DNA of 15,030 bases from an uncultured Clostridia bacterium. Lineage in GTDB: Bacteria; Bacillota; Clostridia; TANB77; CAG-508. Both the position numbers and the translations under genes were made by a program. Positions 1 to 7,767 of this stretch are shown piece after piece. A model generated the notes under the pieces. That model saw only the letters and a list, made by a program, of their open reading frames with translations, was not told the DNA's origin and ran no database searches. Location of the stretch: positions 1-15,030 of the forward strand of contig CAKOZB010000022.1 of NCBI GenBank assembly GCA_934131055.1, in the 5' to 3' direction. Numbering within the stretch: position 1 is the first letter of the stretch; each line of letters begins with the position of its first letter.

Positions 1-156
1 GTCTGTACCAACATTGTATCTAATTGCTGATATAACTAATAAAGGAAGCACTGCTACAACTCGCAATAAAAATTTTTTTCTTTTAGATTTTACCTTATAT
101 TCAGAAATATACAACAATATTATAGTAAGAATAAATCCTATTAAATATACAATCAT
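1..156 (-). CDS. EpsG-like polysaccharide polymerase, N-terminal part (cut by window edge)
   Basis: This reading frame stays open from an ATG at 156-154 to the window edge and gives the first 52 residues of a protein. It opens with a hydrophobic segment (about residues 2-17), then a basic stretch (KVKSKRKK), then a second hydrophobic segment (about 30-43) ending in ISAIRYNVGTD. A membrane segment followed by R-x-x-VGTD is typical of the start of EpsG/Wzy-like membrane proteins, which polymerise lipid-linked repeat units of exopolysaccharide. The start codon overlaps the stop of the upstream glycosyltransferase gene as ATGA, and a GAGAGG ribosome binding site lies about 8 bases before it, so the two are probably translationally coupled. 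The family call rests on this short piece and its context. The remainder of the protein is outside the window. Confidence 0.72.
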   Translation of the reverse strand, partial: MIVYLIGFILTIILLYISEYKVKSKRKKFLLRVVAVLPLLVISAIRYNVGTD

Positions 157-1259
157 TTTTCTATCCTCTCAGCCATACTTATATATATTTTTTCTAATTC
201 TTTACTTGCAACATTTATGTTATATTTATCATCAATTACATTCTCATGTTCTTTTGATACATTTTTACAATTTAATATTGCATTTTTCCATTCCTGTACA
301 TTCATGTCTAAAAATTCTGTATTATCCACAATTTTAGTCTCTTTAGTTATATTATTAGAAAATAAACATTTAGTACCAGATGCCTGTGCTTCTATTCCAA
401 CAACAGGTAGTCCTTCAAATCTAGATGGAAGAACAAATAAATCCATTGCTTGTAAATAATTTTGTACTTTATTGGTTGTTCCTAAGAATATTACATTATC
501 TTGTATATTCAATTTCTTTACTTTTTCTTGTATTTCTTCTTTAAGCTCACCTTCTCCAATCAAAAGCAATATCATATCTTTATCTTCTTTTTGAACTTCA
601 TAAAATACATCGATTAAAAAATTATGATTTTTTTGATAACAGAATCTACCTACATGCCCTATAACAAATTTTTCTCTACAATTCAACTCATTTCTAATGT
701 TTTCTCTCATCTGAGCATTAAACTTATATTTATTTATATCAACTGCGTTATTAATTATTTTTAATGAATGTTTTTTTAAAAAATTTTTACCGAATAACCA
801 TTCACCAGCCAATTTTGAACATTCAAAGAAATCCGTTCCTAAATGTAAAAATGGTTTATTTAGTGCGTTTAACAACTTTCTCAATAAGCCTGATGGAGTA
901 TTTGAATTATGAGAATGTATTATTATGTGTTTTATTTTTTTTCTTTTTGCAACAATTACAGGCAATATATTTGCTGCTGATAGCATATTTATATGAACTA
1001 TTTTATAATTATTTTCTCTAATTATCTTTTCTAACTGTTTGCAATATTTTATAGGATTTACTTTTTCTGAACATATTTTATATACTCTGCCTCCAAGGCT
1101 TTTTATTTCATCTTCAAAGCATAATTTATCATAGATAGAAATAAAGTCAAATTGAACTTTATTTCTATCTATATTCCTATAATAATTCATTAAAAATGTT
1201 TCAACTCCGCCTATTTTGTCATGCATTCCAATTATTAATATTCTAATAGGTTCTTCCAT
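153..1259 (-). CDS. GT4-family glycosyltransferase (GT-B fold)
   Basis: A 368-residue cytoplasmic glycosyltransferase that probably adds a sugar from a nucleotide-sugar donor to the growing lipid-linked unit. The N-terminal acceptor half begins with a beta strand, IRILIIGM, and a glycine-rich GGVETF loop (residues 17-22), typical of EpsF-like enzymes. The C-terminal donor half starts near VGHVGRFCYQKN (about 201-211). It contains GEGELKEE (235-242) and the E-x7-E signature FEGLPVVGIE, with Glu282 and Glu290 as the expected donor-binding pair. Length is normal for the family. An AAGGAAA ribosome binding site precedes the ATG, only 11 bases after the DUF4422 gene. The stop overlaps the start of the EpsG-like gene. 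Donor and linkage cannot be read from the sequence. Confidence 0.9.
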   Translation of the reverse strand: MEEPIRILIIGMHDKIGGVETFLMNYYRNIDRNKVQFDFISIYDKLCFEDEIKSLGGRVYKICSEKVNPIKYCKQLEKIIRENNYKIVHINMLSAANILPVIVAKRKKIKHIIIHSHNSNTPSGLLRKLLNALNKPFLHLGTDFFECSKLAGEWLFGKNFLKKHSLKIINNAVDINKYKFNAQMRENIRNELNCREKFVIGHVGRFCYQKNHNFLIDVFYEVQKEDKDMILLLIGEGELKEEIQEKVKKLNIQDNVIFLGTTNKVQNYLQAMDLFVLPSRFEGLPVVGIEAQASGTKCLFSNNITKETKIVDNTEFLDMNVQEWKNAILNCKNVSKEHENVIDDKYNINVASKELEKIYISMAERIEK

Positions 1260-1270
1260 AATCTATTTCC

Positions 1271-2065
1271 TTAAAAACTCTTTTCGTATTTTTTTCCTGT
1301 AAACTTAGCCCTTAAAAAGCTTGTACCCTTCTTTAGCCAATTTACTTTTTGCATATCCATTACTTTTACTTCTTCATATTTTATATTATTTTTATTTATC
1401 CAAACATCTAGTAAAAGTTCAGATATTCTTCCATAAAATCTTGCATGGAAGCTATCAAACTTACTTGCATCAGTCCTTTTTTCTAGTTCAAATAATATAT
1501 CAAAAAGCCAAGTACAATATTCATTTAGTATCTCTTTTTTCATGATAAACATATTAAACATGTGTGCTGATGTTCTTTTATGTAATCTATCAAACTCACC
1601 TAAATATTCTGGATATTTTTCTTCTATTATTTTTCTTGTTTCATCTAATGGTTCTACATACATAGTATGCTCATAATGAGAATACAAATTTTCTATGTAA
1701 TATTTTCTTTTTTTAGGAAGTATTACATCTGTTTTTTGAAGTAACTCTTCTGTTTCTTTTTGTGCTAATACTATCTTAAATTTTTCCTCTTCTTTTTTGG
1801 GAACCTTTTTTGCATTTGTAAAATATCTTCTATAATGAACTAGACCTATAAAGTCTGAATCTAAGTTTTTCCAAGTCCAATACAATCCTGTTAGTTCACA
1901 AAAATATGGATTTTTAGAAGATATGTTATCTCCTGTATTATCCTGTATGTAACCTTCTATTTTGCTCTTTCCTTCTGCACCTACTTGTACTGGAATATAC
2001 ATTTTTTCATTCGGCATTTGATATTTCTTATGTGCTGCAACAATAACTTTTATATTCTTTTCCAC
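1271..2065 (-). CDS. DUF4422 family polysaccharide biosynthesis protein (putative glycosyltransferase)
   Basis: A 264-residue protein matching the DUF4422 pattern: an opening strand IKVIVAAHKKY (residues 5-15), an N-PYFCELTGLYWTWKN block (52-67) and the signature DFIGLVHYRRYF (71-82), followed by VILPKKRKYY (114-123). Proteins of this family are found in capsule and exopolysaccharide loci and are generally taken to be glycosyltransferases; some are annotated as galactosyltransferases. No membrane segment or signal peptide is visible. The start is GTG at 2065, supported by an AAAGGGAG ribosome binding site just upstream, and no ATG lies nearby in frame. It sits between the initiating phosphotransferase and a GT4 enzyme, so a role in assembling the repeat unit is a reasonable inference. 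The substrate is unknown. Confidence 0.85.
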   Translation of the reverse strand: MEKNIKVIVAAHKKYQMPNEKMYIPVQVGAEGKSKIEGYIQDNTGDNISSKNPYFCELTGLYWTWKNLDSDFIGLVHYRRYFTNAKKVPKKEEEKFKIVLAQKETEELLQKTDVILPKKRKYYIENLYSHYEHTMYVEPLDETRKIIEEKYPEYLGEFDRLHKRTSAHMFNMFIMKKEILNEYCTWLFDILFELEKRTDASKFDSFHARFYGRISELLLDVWINKNNIKYEEVKVMDMQKVNWLKKGTSFLRAKFTGKKYEKSF

Positions 2066-2121
2066 TTTTTTCTCCCTTTGATTCGTATTGTAATTTTCGA
2101 TCTTGTCAACTATACTTTTAT

Positions 2122-2865
2122 TTAAACTGCTCCTTCTTTCTTAAATACAGTTATAAATGTTTTAAAGAATATTTTTATGTCTAACCACAATGAGCAATTT
2201 TCTACATAGTAAAGTTCCATTTCCATTCTTTCTTCATATGTAGTATTACTTCTTCCATTTACCTGCCAATATCCTGTAAGTCCAGGCCTTACACTTAAAA
2301 ATTTATCTTTATTCGCTCCATATTCTTCAACTTCTTTTTCTACAACAGGTCTTGGTCCAACAAAACTCATGTCTCCCTTTAAAATATTTATCATTTGAGG
2401 AAGCTCATCTAAGCTTGACTTTCTTAAAAAGTTACCTATTTTCGTTATTCTTGGATCATTTTGTAATTTGTGTGTTTTTTCAAATTCTTCTCTTGCTTCA
2501 TCATTATTTTCTAAATATTCTTTTAATTTTTTATCTGCTCCAATACACATAGATCTGAATTTATACAGTCTAAATACTTTTCCATTTTTTCCATATCTTA
2601 ATTGTTCGTAAAATAATGGGCCTTTGTCTTCTTTTAAGACTTTTCTTGCTAAATAAATAATTAATGTTGTTGGTATTAAAATTAATATTCCAATTATAGC
2701 GCCTATTATATCTATAATCCTTTTTGTGAAATTATATAAAACTTTTTTATTGGTCTTCTCTTTTTTCATAATACTAATATTATTAATTGTTGTTTCTTGA
2801 AGAATTGCTTCTTCACCAACAACATCGTTAAGTTCTTCTTTCACCGCCAAGTTGCTTTTACTCAT
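2122..2865 (-). CDS. Initiating sugar-phosphate transferase (bacterial sugar transferase, PF02397 type)
   Basis: A 247-residue monotopic phosphoglycosyltransferase of the short EpsL/WbaP-C-terminal type. It transfers a sugar-1-phosphate from a nucleotide sugar to undecaprenyl phosphate at the cytoplasmic membrane, the first committed step of capsule or exopolysaccharide synthesis. Visible motifs in order: a hydrophobic re-entrant helix at 50-72 after basic FTKR, YKFRSM (101-106), the catalytic Asp-Glu dyad in SLDELPQ (Asp153, Glu154), FVGPRP (168-173) and RPGLTGYWQVNGRS (193-206). The first 45 residues are polar, variable and not part of the fold. The large N-terminal multi-pass domain of WbaP/CpsE is absent, so this is the minimal form. 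An AAGGGA ribosome binding site lies 12 bases before the ATG. The sugar specificity cannot be read. Confidence 0.95.
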   Translation of the reverse strand: MSKSNLAVKEELNDVVGEEAILQETTINNISIMKKEKTNKKVLYNFTKRIIDIIGAIIGILILIPTTLIIYLARKVLKEDKGPLFYEQLRYGKNGKVFRLYKFRSMCIGADKKLKEYLENNDEAREEFEKTHKLQNDPRITKIGNFLRKSSLDELPQMINILKGDMSFVGPRPVVEKEVEEYGANKDKFLSVRPGLTGYWQVNGRSNTTYEERMEMELYYVENCSLWLDIKIFFKTFITVFKKEGAV

Positions 2866-2947
2866 GGCAAAACATTCCCTTCTATCTTATTGTTTATACT
2901 TTTGTTCTTACATATTAATGTTTTAGAACCTATTTTTATTTAAAAAC

Positions 2948-4111
2948 TTATTTCGAATATCCTGTTTTCTTCACTATTGCAGCACTCATTTCTTTTACTG
3001 TATCTGATGCCTCATAATCTTCTTGTTCAAATGCTTCTTTATGTAATCTTTCTACATTGCTTTGTAATGTTACAGGTACTCCATACCATCTGTCCAATGT
3101 TATTCCTTTTGTATCGTATGGCCAACCAATGCTTTCTGTTACCTTAAATGAAGCTAATTTTGGAATTAGTCCCCATATTTCTGATGTAGATATGTTTGTT
3201 CTTATTTTTGGTAGAATTGTGTCTGCAAAGCTATTTAATTGTCCTACATTAAGTGTTTTTGCTTTGCTTAGCATTGCTTCTACAACAGTTCTCATTCTTT
3301 CTGTTCTCTTATAGTCTCCACCAGCGGTGTATCTAACTCTTGTATATGAAACTGCTTGCACCCCATCTAATTTCTGCCTGCCAGAATGTGTTATATGTGA
3401 TGATTTAACTCCAGAGCTTTCAGAAGTTGCATCTATATAGTCGTTTACATATTTAATTTCTGATTTGTCTATATCTATGTATACTCCACCCAAACTATCA
3501 ACAGCAGCTATTACTGCATCAAAGTTTACTGTCACAAATTCTGTTATATTCAAATCCATTGCTTCGTTTAATGATTTTAGCGTATTTTGGGCACCACCAT
3601 ATGAATAAGCATGTGTTATTTTATCTAATCTTTTGGTTCCATTTTCCATTACATATACATAAGTATCTCTATATACAGAAATCAACTTTATTTCGTTTGT
3701 TTCTTGATTTATACTAGCAATCATCATACAGTCACTTCTGTTTCCTAGTCCATAATCATCTGCTCTACTATCAATTCCAAGTAAGGCTATGTTTCTGTAT
3801 CCTTTTAATTCTTGTTTTGTTTCTTCGTTAATTCCTACCGCTGTTGTATCAATGTTTTCTTTTTGCATTTTGCCTATTTTTCCATTTACAAATGTATATC
3901 CAGCAACACCAAGTCCAACAATTATTATTACAAGAACAAGTAATATAATCAAAAATATCTTTAATCCTTTATTCATTTTCTTTTTCTTTCTCATATTATT
4001 TTCTTCTTCTCTTTCCTTGTTTCTTTCATATGCTCCATATTTATAATTTTCTGGGCTTATGTCTCCTTCTTTTCCCAAATTATCGGCCATTCGCTTCCCT
4101 TTTGTTGACAT
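2948..4111 (-). CDS. LCP (LytR-CpsA-Psr) family cell-wall glycopolymer ligase
   Basis: A 387-residue type II membrane protein. Residues 1-49 are cytoplasmic and highly charged, residues 50-73 form one transmembrane helix, and the rest is extracellular. LCP enzymes move undecaprenyl-pyrophosphate-linked polymers onto peptidoglycan. The signature blocks are all present: NIALLGIDSR (107-116, with Asp114 and Arg116), NRSDCMMIASI (124-134), SVYRDTYV (145-152, with Arg148) and the C-terminal YTRVRYTAGGDYKRTERMR (257-274) with its polyphosphate-binding arginines. Length is normal. The ATG has a strong AAGGAGGAAAG site upstream and a promoter at 4198-4226. As first gene of the operon it points to wall attachment of the product made by the genes downstream. 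Older annotations call such proteins transcriptional regulators or attenuators, which is less likely here. Confidence 0.95.
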   Translation of the reverse strand: MSTKGKRMADNLGKEGDISPENYKYGAYERNKEREEENNMRKKKKMNKGLKIFLIILLVLVIIIVGLGVAGYTFVNGKIGKMQKENIDTTAVGINEETKQELKGYRNIALLGIDSRADDYGLGNRSDCMMIASINQETNEIKLISVYRDTYVYVMENGTKRLDKITHAYSYGGAQNTLKSLNEAMDLNITEFVTVNFDAVIAAVDSLGGVYIDIDKSEIKYVNDYIDATSESSGVKSSHITHSGRQKLDGVQAVSYTRVRYTAGGDYKRTERMRTVVEAMLSKAKTLNVGQLNSFADTILPKIRTNISTSEIWGLIPKLASFKVTESIGWPYDTKGITLDRWYGVPVTLQSNVERLHKEAFEQEDYEASDTVKEMSAAIVKKTGYSK

Positions 4112-4137
4112 TTTATTTCTTTCCTCCTTAAAGGTTG

Positions 4138-4154
4138 TTTATATACTATATAAA
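4138..4154. repeat. Perfect 7-3-7 inverted repeat in the LCP leader
   Basis: TTTATAT, three bases, ATATAAA. It lies between the probable transcription start and the ribosome binding site of the LCP gene. It could be a weak RNA hairpin or a protein site. The AT-only arms make chance occurrence possible. Confidence 0.4.
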
Positions 4155-4175
4155 AACTAATTTTCATTTTTTTGT

Positions 4176-4188
4176 TACCAGTATGGTA
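4176..4188. promoter_or_regulatory. Operator-like inverted repeat at the LCP operon start site
   Basis: TACCA-GTA-TGGTA, a 5-3-5 inverted repeat. It begins about 10 bases past the -10 box at 4198-4203, so it should lie at roughly +3 to +15 of the transcript, a position where a bound repressor would block initiation. It is the only GC-containing symmetrical motif in this AT-rich leader. The regulator is unknown and no regulator gene is in the window. Confidence 0.35.
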
Positions 4189-4197
4189 TTCACTATT

Positions 4198-4226
4198 ATA
4201 ATATCAATTTTATAATAAAAGTTCAA
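4198..4226 (-). promoter_or_regulatory. Promoter of the LCP-polysaccharide operon
   Basis: On the minus strand TTGAAC (4221-4226) is followed by a 17-base spacer and TATTAT (4198-4203), a good sigma-A match. An overlapping TATAAT at 4195-4200 is an alternative -10 with a 20-base spacer. The start would fall near 4191, about 80 bases before the LCP ATG. The upstream transcription unit ends at the terminator at 4355-4395, so this operon is expected to be independent. Confidence 0.72.
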
Positions 4227-4354
4227 TACTTTTTATTATATTTATACACTTTTTCGACTTTTTTTGATACTTCTTTTTATCTTTATTTTTCAGATTTTGT
4301 GTTAACTCTAAGTGTTTTTAGATTTTCTTTTTTATATTATTCTCAAAAATTAAC

Positions 4355-4395
4355 AAAAAAACTTCTCGTGATATTTCTACCACGAGAGGTTTTTT
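4355..4395. terminator. Rho-independent terminator, probably bidirectional
   Basis: Ten-base arms ACTTCTCGTG (4361-4370) and CACGAGAGGT (4381-4390) pair with one mismatch around a 10-base loop. On the minus strand the stem is followed by seven Ts. On the plus strand six Ts follow. It overlaps the stop codon of the Alg13/PssE-like gene and separates that unit from the LCP operon promoter. Confidence 0.88.
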
Positions 4396-4882
4396 ATCCT
4401 AATATATTTATTTCTTTTTCTAGTTGTCTTAAAAAATATCTCTTATTTGATTTAAATTTTGCTGGAGTAAAGCGTTTTGCTTGTTTTATTAACAAGTCTA
4501 TTTTATCAAAATCTTCTAAAGCTAATATATAGCCCTCAGCTGTGAAATTATCTAATATTTGTAATTGATGGTCATTTACGTGCTCACCATACTGTTTTAG
4601 TCTTGCTGCTGCTATTATTTTTTTACCTTTTTTTAATGCTGTAAGTATAGTTCCAACTCCAGCATGGCATATTATTAAATCGGCTCTATCTATGCACTCT
4701 TCGAATTTTCTAACAGACATGTAGTCTATTATTTTCATATTTTTAGATTCATATTTTGTACTTCCAGCTTGTACTATTATTTCCTCTTTTTTGCTTACTT
4801 TTCCCTCATCTATTTTTTTCTGCAAAGCATCTAATAGTCTAGGAAATTTTTTATCTTGAGTTCCCAATATTACAAATATCAT
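4394..4882 (-). CDS. Alg13/PssE-like glycosyltransferase catalytic subunit
   Basis: A 162-residue single Rossmann domain resembling the C-terminal half of GT28 enzymes (EpsF/Cps14G/PssE/Alg13 type). It is expected to bind the nucleotide sugar and work only with its membrane-recruiting Alg14/PssD partner, encoded directly upstream. Motifs: opening strand MIFVILGTQ (1-9), VQAGST (37-42), ADLIICHAGVGTI (67-79), matching the family HAGxGT loop, and QYGEHVNDHQLQ (97-108), matching the GEHxxDHQ donor site. I chose the ATG at 4882. It overlaps the TAA of the upstream gene by one base (TAATG) and has a GGGGGTGG ribosome binding site 8 bases away, and the family fold begins exactly here. The longer frame back to 4939 only adds out-of-frame sequence of the partner. 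Pairs of this kind in streptococci add the second sugar to the lipid-linked unit. Confidence 0.9.
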   Translation of the reverse strand: MIFVILGTQDKKFPRLLDALQKKIDEGKVSKKEEIIVQAGSTKYESKNMKIIDYMSVRKFEECIDRADLIICHAGVGTILTALKKGKKIIAAARLKQYGEHVNDHQLQILDNFTAEGYILALEDFDKIDLLIKQAKRFTPAKFKSNKRYFLRQLEKEINILG

Positions 4883-5883
4883 TAGTAAATCCACCCCCAA
4901 CATACAGATTTTGGATATACTTTGTGCATTTCTTCCCATTGTACTACAAATGTGTCTGCAATTGGATAAACTAGCCTTCCAGCAACTGTTCCAGATGTTC
5001 TGTTTGCAAAGGTTTCTATAAAGATTACTTTGCTTCCAAATAATTTAGCAATATAACACATTGGCACTGCCGTATGTGTACCAGTAGTTACAACTACTTC
5101 TGGTTGATATCTAAAGAAATAATACAAGCTTATGAAGCAATTTGCTATAAATTTAAATATATATATGAATGGATATTTTTTTGTTCCATATATTAAAAAG
5201 CTTATTTTATCTTTGTATTCTTCTTTAAAACTGTCATCTACCTTAGTTTTTTCTGTAACTATATGATAGTCAAATTTTTTGAATAATGGTTTTATTTGCA
5301 TTAATTCATTTAAATGTCCGCCAGTACTTGCAATAAACATTACTTTCCTTTTTAATCCTGTCTCCTCATTTTTTTCTGCTAATTGTTTTGGTTTATTCGA
5401 ATTTCTATTTTTTATTTTCTCTACAATCCATACTATTATCATTACTAATAGTATTCCAAACGTTGCACCAACTGTATCTAAACATACATCTGTAAATTCT
5501 CCGCTTCTTCCTGGCACAAATAGCTGATGGAATTCATCTGTGCATGCATAAAAGAAACATAGCATTACGCTTACATCAAATTTATATTCTTTACAGCCTT
5601 TAAATGTTTGTGCGCAACACATTACAAGCGTTCCTAACAATAAATAAATTGAAAAATGTGCAACTTTTCTTATTATGGGATGTATTGTATTTATTAGTGT
5701 ATCTGTATTAACTTCTGGATTATCTTGCCATATTATGCTTACTATAAATTTTGTAACTCCAACGCTTGTTCTAGAAGACTCTGTTGATTGCTCTGACGAA
5801 AACCTAAATATTGTACAGCATACAATCACAATGCAAATCATTAATAAATATCTAATTATATGTTTTAAAATATTTTTATTCAT
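4882..5883 (-). CDS. Fusion of a VanZ-like membrane domain and an Alg14/PssD-like glycosyltransferase subunit
   Basis: A 333-residue protein with two joined domains. Residues 7-155 look VanZ-like: a first membrane helix (10-26), FSSEQS (28-33), RKVAHFSIYLLLG (72-84), then CTDEFHQLFVPGRSGEFTDV (114-133) and a last helix (about 138-155). A charged linker covers 156-178. Residues 179-333 match Alg14/PssD/Cps14F proteins: KVMFIASTGGHLNELMQ (180-196) with the TGGH loop, HIVTEKT (207-213), VVVTTGTHTAVPMCYIAK (263-280) and IFIETFANRTSG (287-298). Known PssD/Alg14 proteins have only a short hydrophobic anchor and recruit the PssE/Alg13 subunit to the membrane. Here the VanZ-like part may supply the anchor. 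The frame is open across the join with no sign of a frameshift. A GAAGGGA site precedes the ATG. The start of the Alg13-like gene overlaps its stop. Confidence 0.88.
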   Translation of the reverse strand: MNKNILKHIIRYLLMICIVIVCCTIFRFSSEQSTESSRTSVGVTKFIVSIIWQDNPEVNTDTLINTIHPIIRKVAHFSIYLLLGTLVMCCAQTFKGCKEYKFDVSVMLCFFYACTDEFHQLFVPGRSGEFTDVCLDTVGATFGILLVMIIVWIVEKIKNRNSNKPKQLAEKNEETGLKRKVMFIASTGGHLNELMQIKPLFKKFDYHIVTEKTKVDDSFKEEYKDKISFLIYGTKKYPFIYIFKFIANCFISLYYFFRYQPEVVVTTGTHTAVPMCYIAKLFGSKVIFIETFANRTSGTVAGRLVYPIADTFVVQWEEMHKVYPKSVCWGWIY

Positions 5884-5902
5884 TTACTATTCCCTTCTCA
5901 AT

Positions 5903-6019
5903 GCAAAATCATTTTAATTTGGCTGGAAATATTATTTACAAAGCAATGACACATACGGTATTATATGTCAACTATTTGTAAATAATATTTGACGTAGCCA
6001 AAATTGTAATCATTTTTCA
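5903..6019. repeat. Imperfect palindrome of about 117 bp between argS and the VanZ-Alg14 gene
   Basis: The 16-base core arms AAATATTATTTACAAA (5927-5942) and their exact complement (5975-5990) are perfect. Outside them GGCT (5921-5924) pairs with AGCC (5996-5999), and the symmetry continues with mismatches out to about 5903 and 6019. The 32-base loop carries nested symmetry: TGACA (5947-5951) with TGTCA (5966-5970) and ATAC with GTAT around a centre near 5957. It fills nearly all of the intergenic gap. It could be a MITE-like insertion, a large transcript hairpin or an attenuator. There is no T-tract for a classical terminator on the minus strand. I see no other copy in the window. Confidence 0.8.
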
Positions 6020-6028
6020 ACCGTCCAA

Positions 6029-7753
6029 TTACATTTTATTTGGTACTTTTATTCCTAATAAATTTAGTCCTTTTTCTAGGACTGTTTTTACCATATATGT
6101 TAAGTACAAACGTGCATCCTTAATTTCTTTTTCTTGGTCTAATATATGGCAATTGTTATAAAAACTACTGTATTGTTCAGCAAGTGTTACTAAATATCTC
6201 GCAAGTATAGAAGGTTCTTCTTTTTCTGTTACATTGTTTAGAGTTTGGTTAAAGTTATACAATGTTGTGATTATATTCTTAGAATCTTCATCATTTAGTT
6301 TAGATACATCTACATCTTGTATATTTGGAATGTATCCAGCTTTTTCTAATACACTCTTCGTACGTACACAGATATATTGTACATATGATCCTGTTTCTCC
6401 ATTGAAGTTAAGCATTATATTCCAGTCGAATATCTCATCTTTTATTCTATTGTTCGATAAATCGTTGAATATTACTGCTCCAACACCTACCATTTTTGCA
6501 ACTTCTTCTTTATTTTCCAAGTTTGGATTTTTTTCTTCTATTATCTTTTTGCTCTTTTCGATTGCCTCGTTCAATAGGTCTTCGAGCTTAATTATATTTC
6601 CTTCCCTTGTAGACATTTTTCCTGTTTTTAATTGAACCATTCCAAACGGAACATGTTTTAATCCATTTGTATATTTTTCGTCTATTCCAAGGTATTTAGC
6701 TGTTGCAAATACTTGTTTAAAATGTAAAGCTTGCTCGTATGAAGTCAAATACAATGCTTTATCAAAATCGTATGTTCTTGCCCTATAAAGTATTGCAGCC
6801 AAATCTCTTGTTGCATATGTACTAGAACCATTAGATTTTATTATTAAGCATGGAGGCATGTTGTATTCATCAAGTTTTACAACTTTTGCACCTTCAGACT
6901 CTTCAAGTTTTCCCGCATTTTCAAGTATATCAACTACCTCTGGCATCTTATCTGAATAAAACGCTTCACCATTTAAAGAGTCAAATTTTGAGCCTAGCAT
7001 ATCATAAATTTTTTGAAATTCTTTTAGGCTTAAATCTCTAAACTTTTGCCATAAATCGACACAATATTTATCTCCGTCTTCCAACTTTTTAAAGTTATTT
7101 CTGCAGGCTTCTAAAACACTCTCGTCTTCTTTGCATAAATTATTTATTCTTACATAAATTTCTGTAAGTGAATCTATCGGCTTTTCTTCTATGTTATATT
7201 CTTCGCCCCAAAGTTTATATCCTTCTATAAGCTTTCCAAACTGAGTACCATAATCCCCTAAATGGTTAATTCCAGTAACATTGTATCCTAAATATTTATA
7301 TATGTTGTACAAAGCTCCTCCAATAACAGTAGAGCGCAAATGTCCTATGTGGAAAGGCTTTGCAATATTTGGAGATGAATAATCTATTACAACATTTTTA
7401 GAATTTTTTTGTGTTTCACTTCCATATGTGTCTTGCATTTTATTAAAGCTTTTTATAACTTCTTCTGCTATTTTATTTTGATTCAATTTGAAGTTTAAAA
7501 ATCCATTCACAGCATTCACTTCGCTAATTTCGTCTACATTATTCGCATTAATTTGCTCTCTAATACTTTCTTGCAAATCATTTGCAATCATCACAGGTGA
7601 TTTTCTAAGTTCTTTTGCTAAAATAAAGCATGGAAAAGCAAAATCTCCATTGTTTGTATCTTTTGGTACTTCAATATTTATTATTATCTTATCCTTTTCA
7701 ATGTTTGTTGCTTTAGCTATTTGTTCAGCTATAACCTCTTTAAAATCCTTCAC
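6029..7753 (-). CDS. argS: Arginyl-tRNA synthetase
   Basis: A 574-residue class I aminoacyl-tRNA synthetase that charges tRNA-Arg with arginine in the cytosol. The N-terminal Add1 domain covers about residues 1-115. The catalytic Rossmann fold carries SSPNIAKPFHIGHLRSTVIG (126-145), with the HIGH box at 135-138, then HLGDYGTQFGKLIEGY (164-179). The second signature is GKMSTREG (Lys379 on), where the usual KMSK second lysine is replaced by Thr-Arg, as is common in ArgRS. The C-terminal part after about 455 is the DALR-type anticodon-binding domain, with NGETGSYVQYICVRTKSVL at its start. Length is typical. The start is GTG at 7753, with an AAAAGGAG site 8 bases upstream that touches the edge of the REP-like element. 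No promoter is evident, so it is probably read through from pfkA. Confidence 0.97.
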   Translation of the reverse strand: MKDFKEVIAEQIAKATNIEKDKIIINIEVPKDTNNGDFAFPCFILAKELRKSPVMIANDLQESIREQINANNVDEISEVNAVNGFLNFKLNQNKIAEEVIKSFNKMQDTYGSETQKNSKNVVIDYSSPNIAKPFHIGHLRSTVIGGALYNIYKYLGYNVTGINHLGDYGTQFGKLIEGYKLWGEEYNIEEKPIDSLTEIYVRINNLCKEDESVLEACRNNFKKLEDGDKYCVDLWQKFRDLSLKEFQKIYDMLGSKFDSLNGEAFYSDKMPEVVDILENAGKLEESEGAKVVKLDEYNMPPCLIIKSNGSSTYATRDLAAILYRARTYDFDKALYLTSYEQALHFKQVFATAKYLGIDEKYTNGLKHVPFGMVQLKTGKMSTREGNIIKLEDLLNEAIEKSKKIIEEKNPNLENKEEVAKMVGVGAVIFNDLSNNRIKDEIFDWNIMLNFNGETGSYVQYICVRTKSVLEKAGYIPNIQDVDVSKLNDEDSKNIITTLYNFNQTLNNVTEKEEPSILARYLVTLAEQYSSFYNNCHILDQEKEIKDARLYLTYMVKTVLEKGLNLLGIKVPNKM

Positions 7754-7767
7754 TTCTATTTCTCCTT

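Noticed and set aside
2082..2109. An internal promoter before the DUF4422 gene, based on a perfect minus-strand TTGACA (2104-2109)
   Set aside because: The best -10 at the right spacing (TACGAA) matches only half of the consensus, and the position lies inside an apparent operon.
4394..4939. A longer Alg13/PssE-like frame starting at 4939
   Set aside because: The extra 19 residues overlap the end of the partner gene out of frame. The ATG at 4882 has a GGGGGTGG site, forms a TAATG junction and begins exactly at the conserved first strand.
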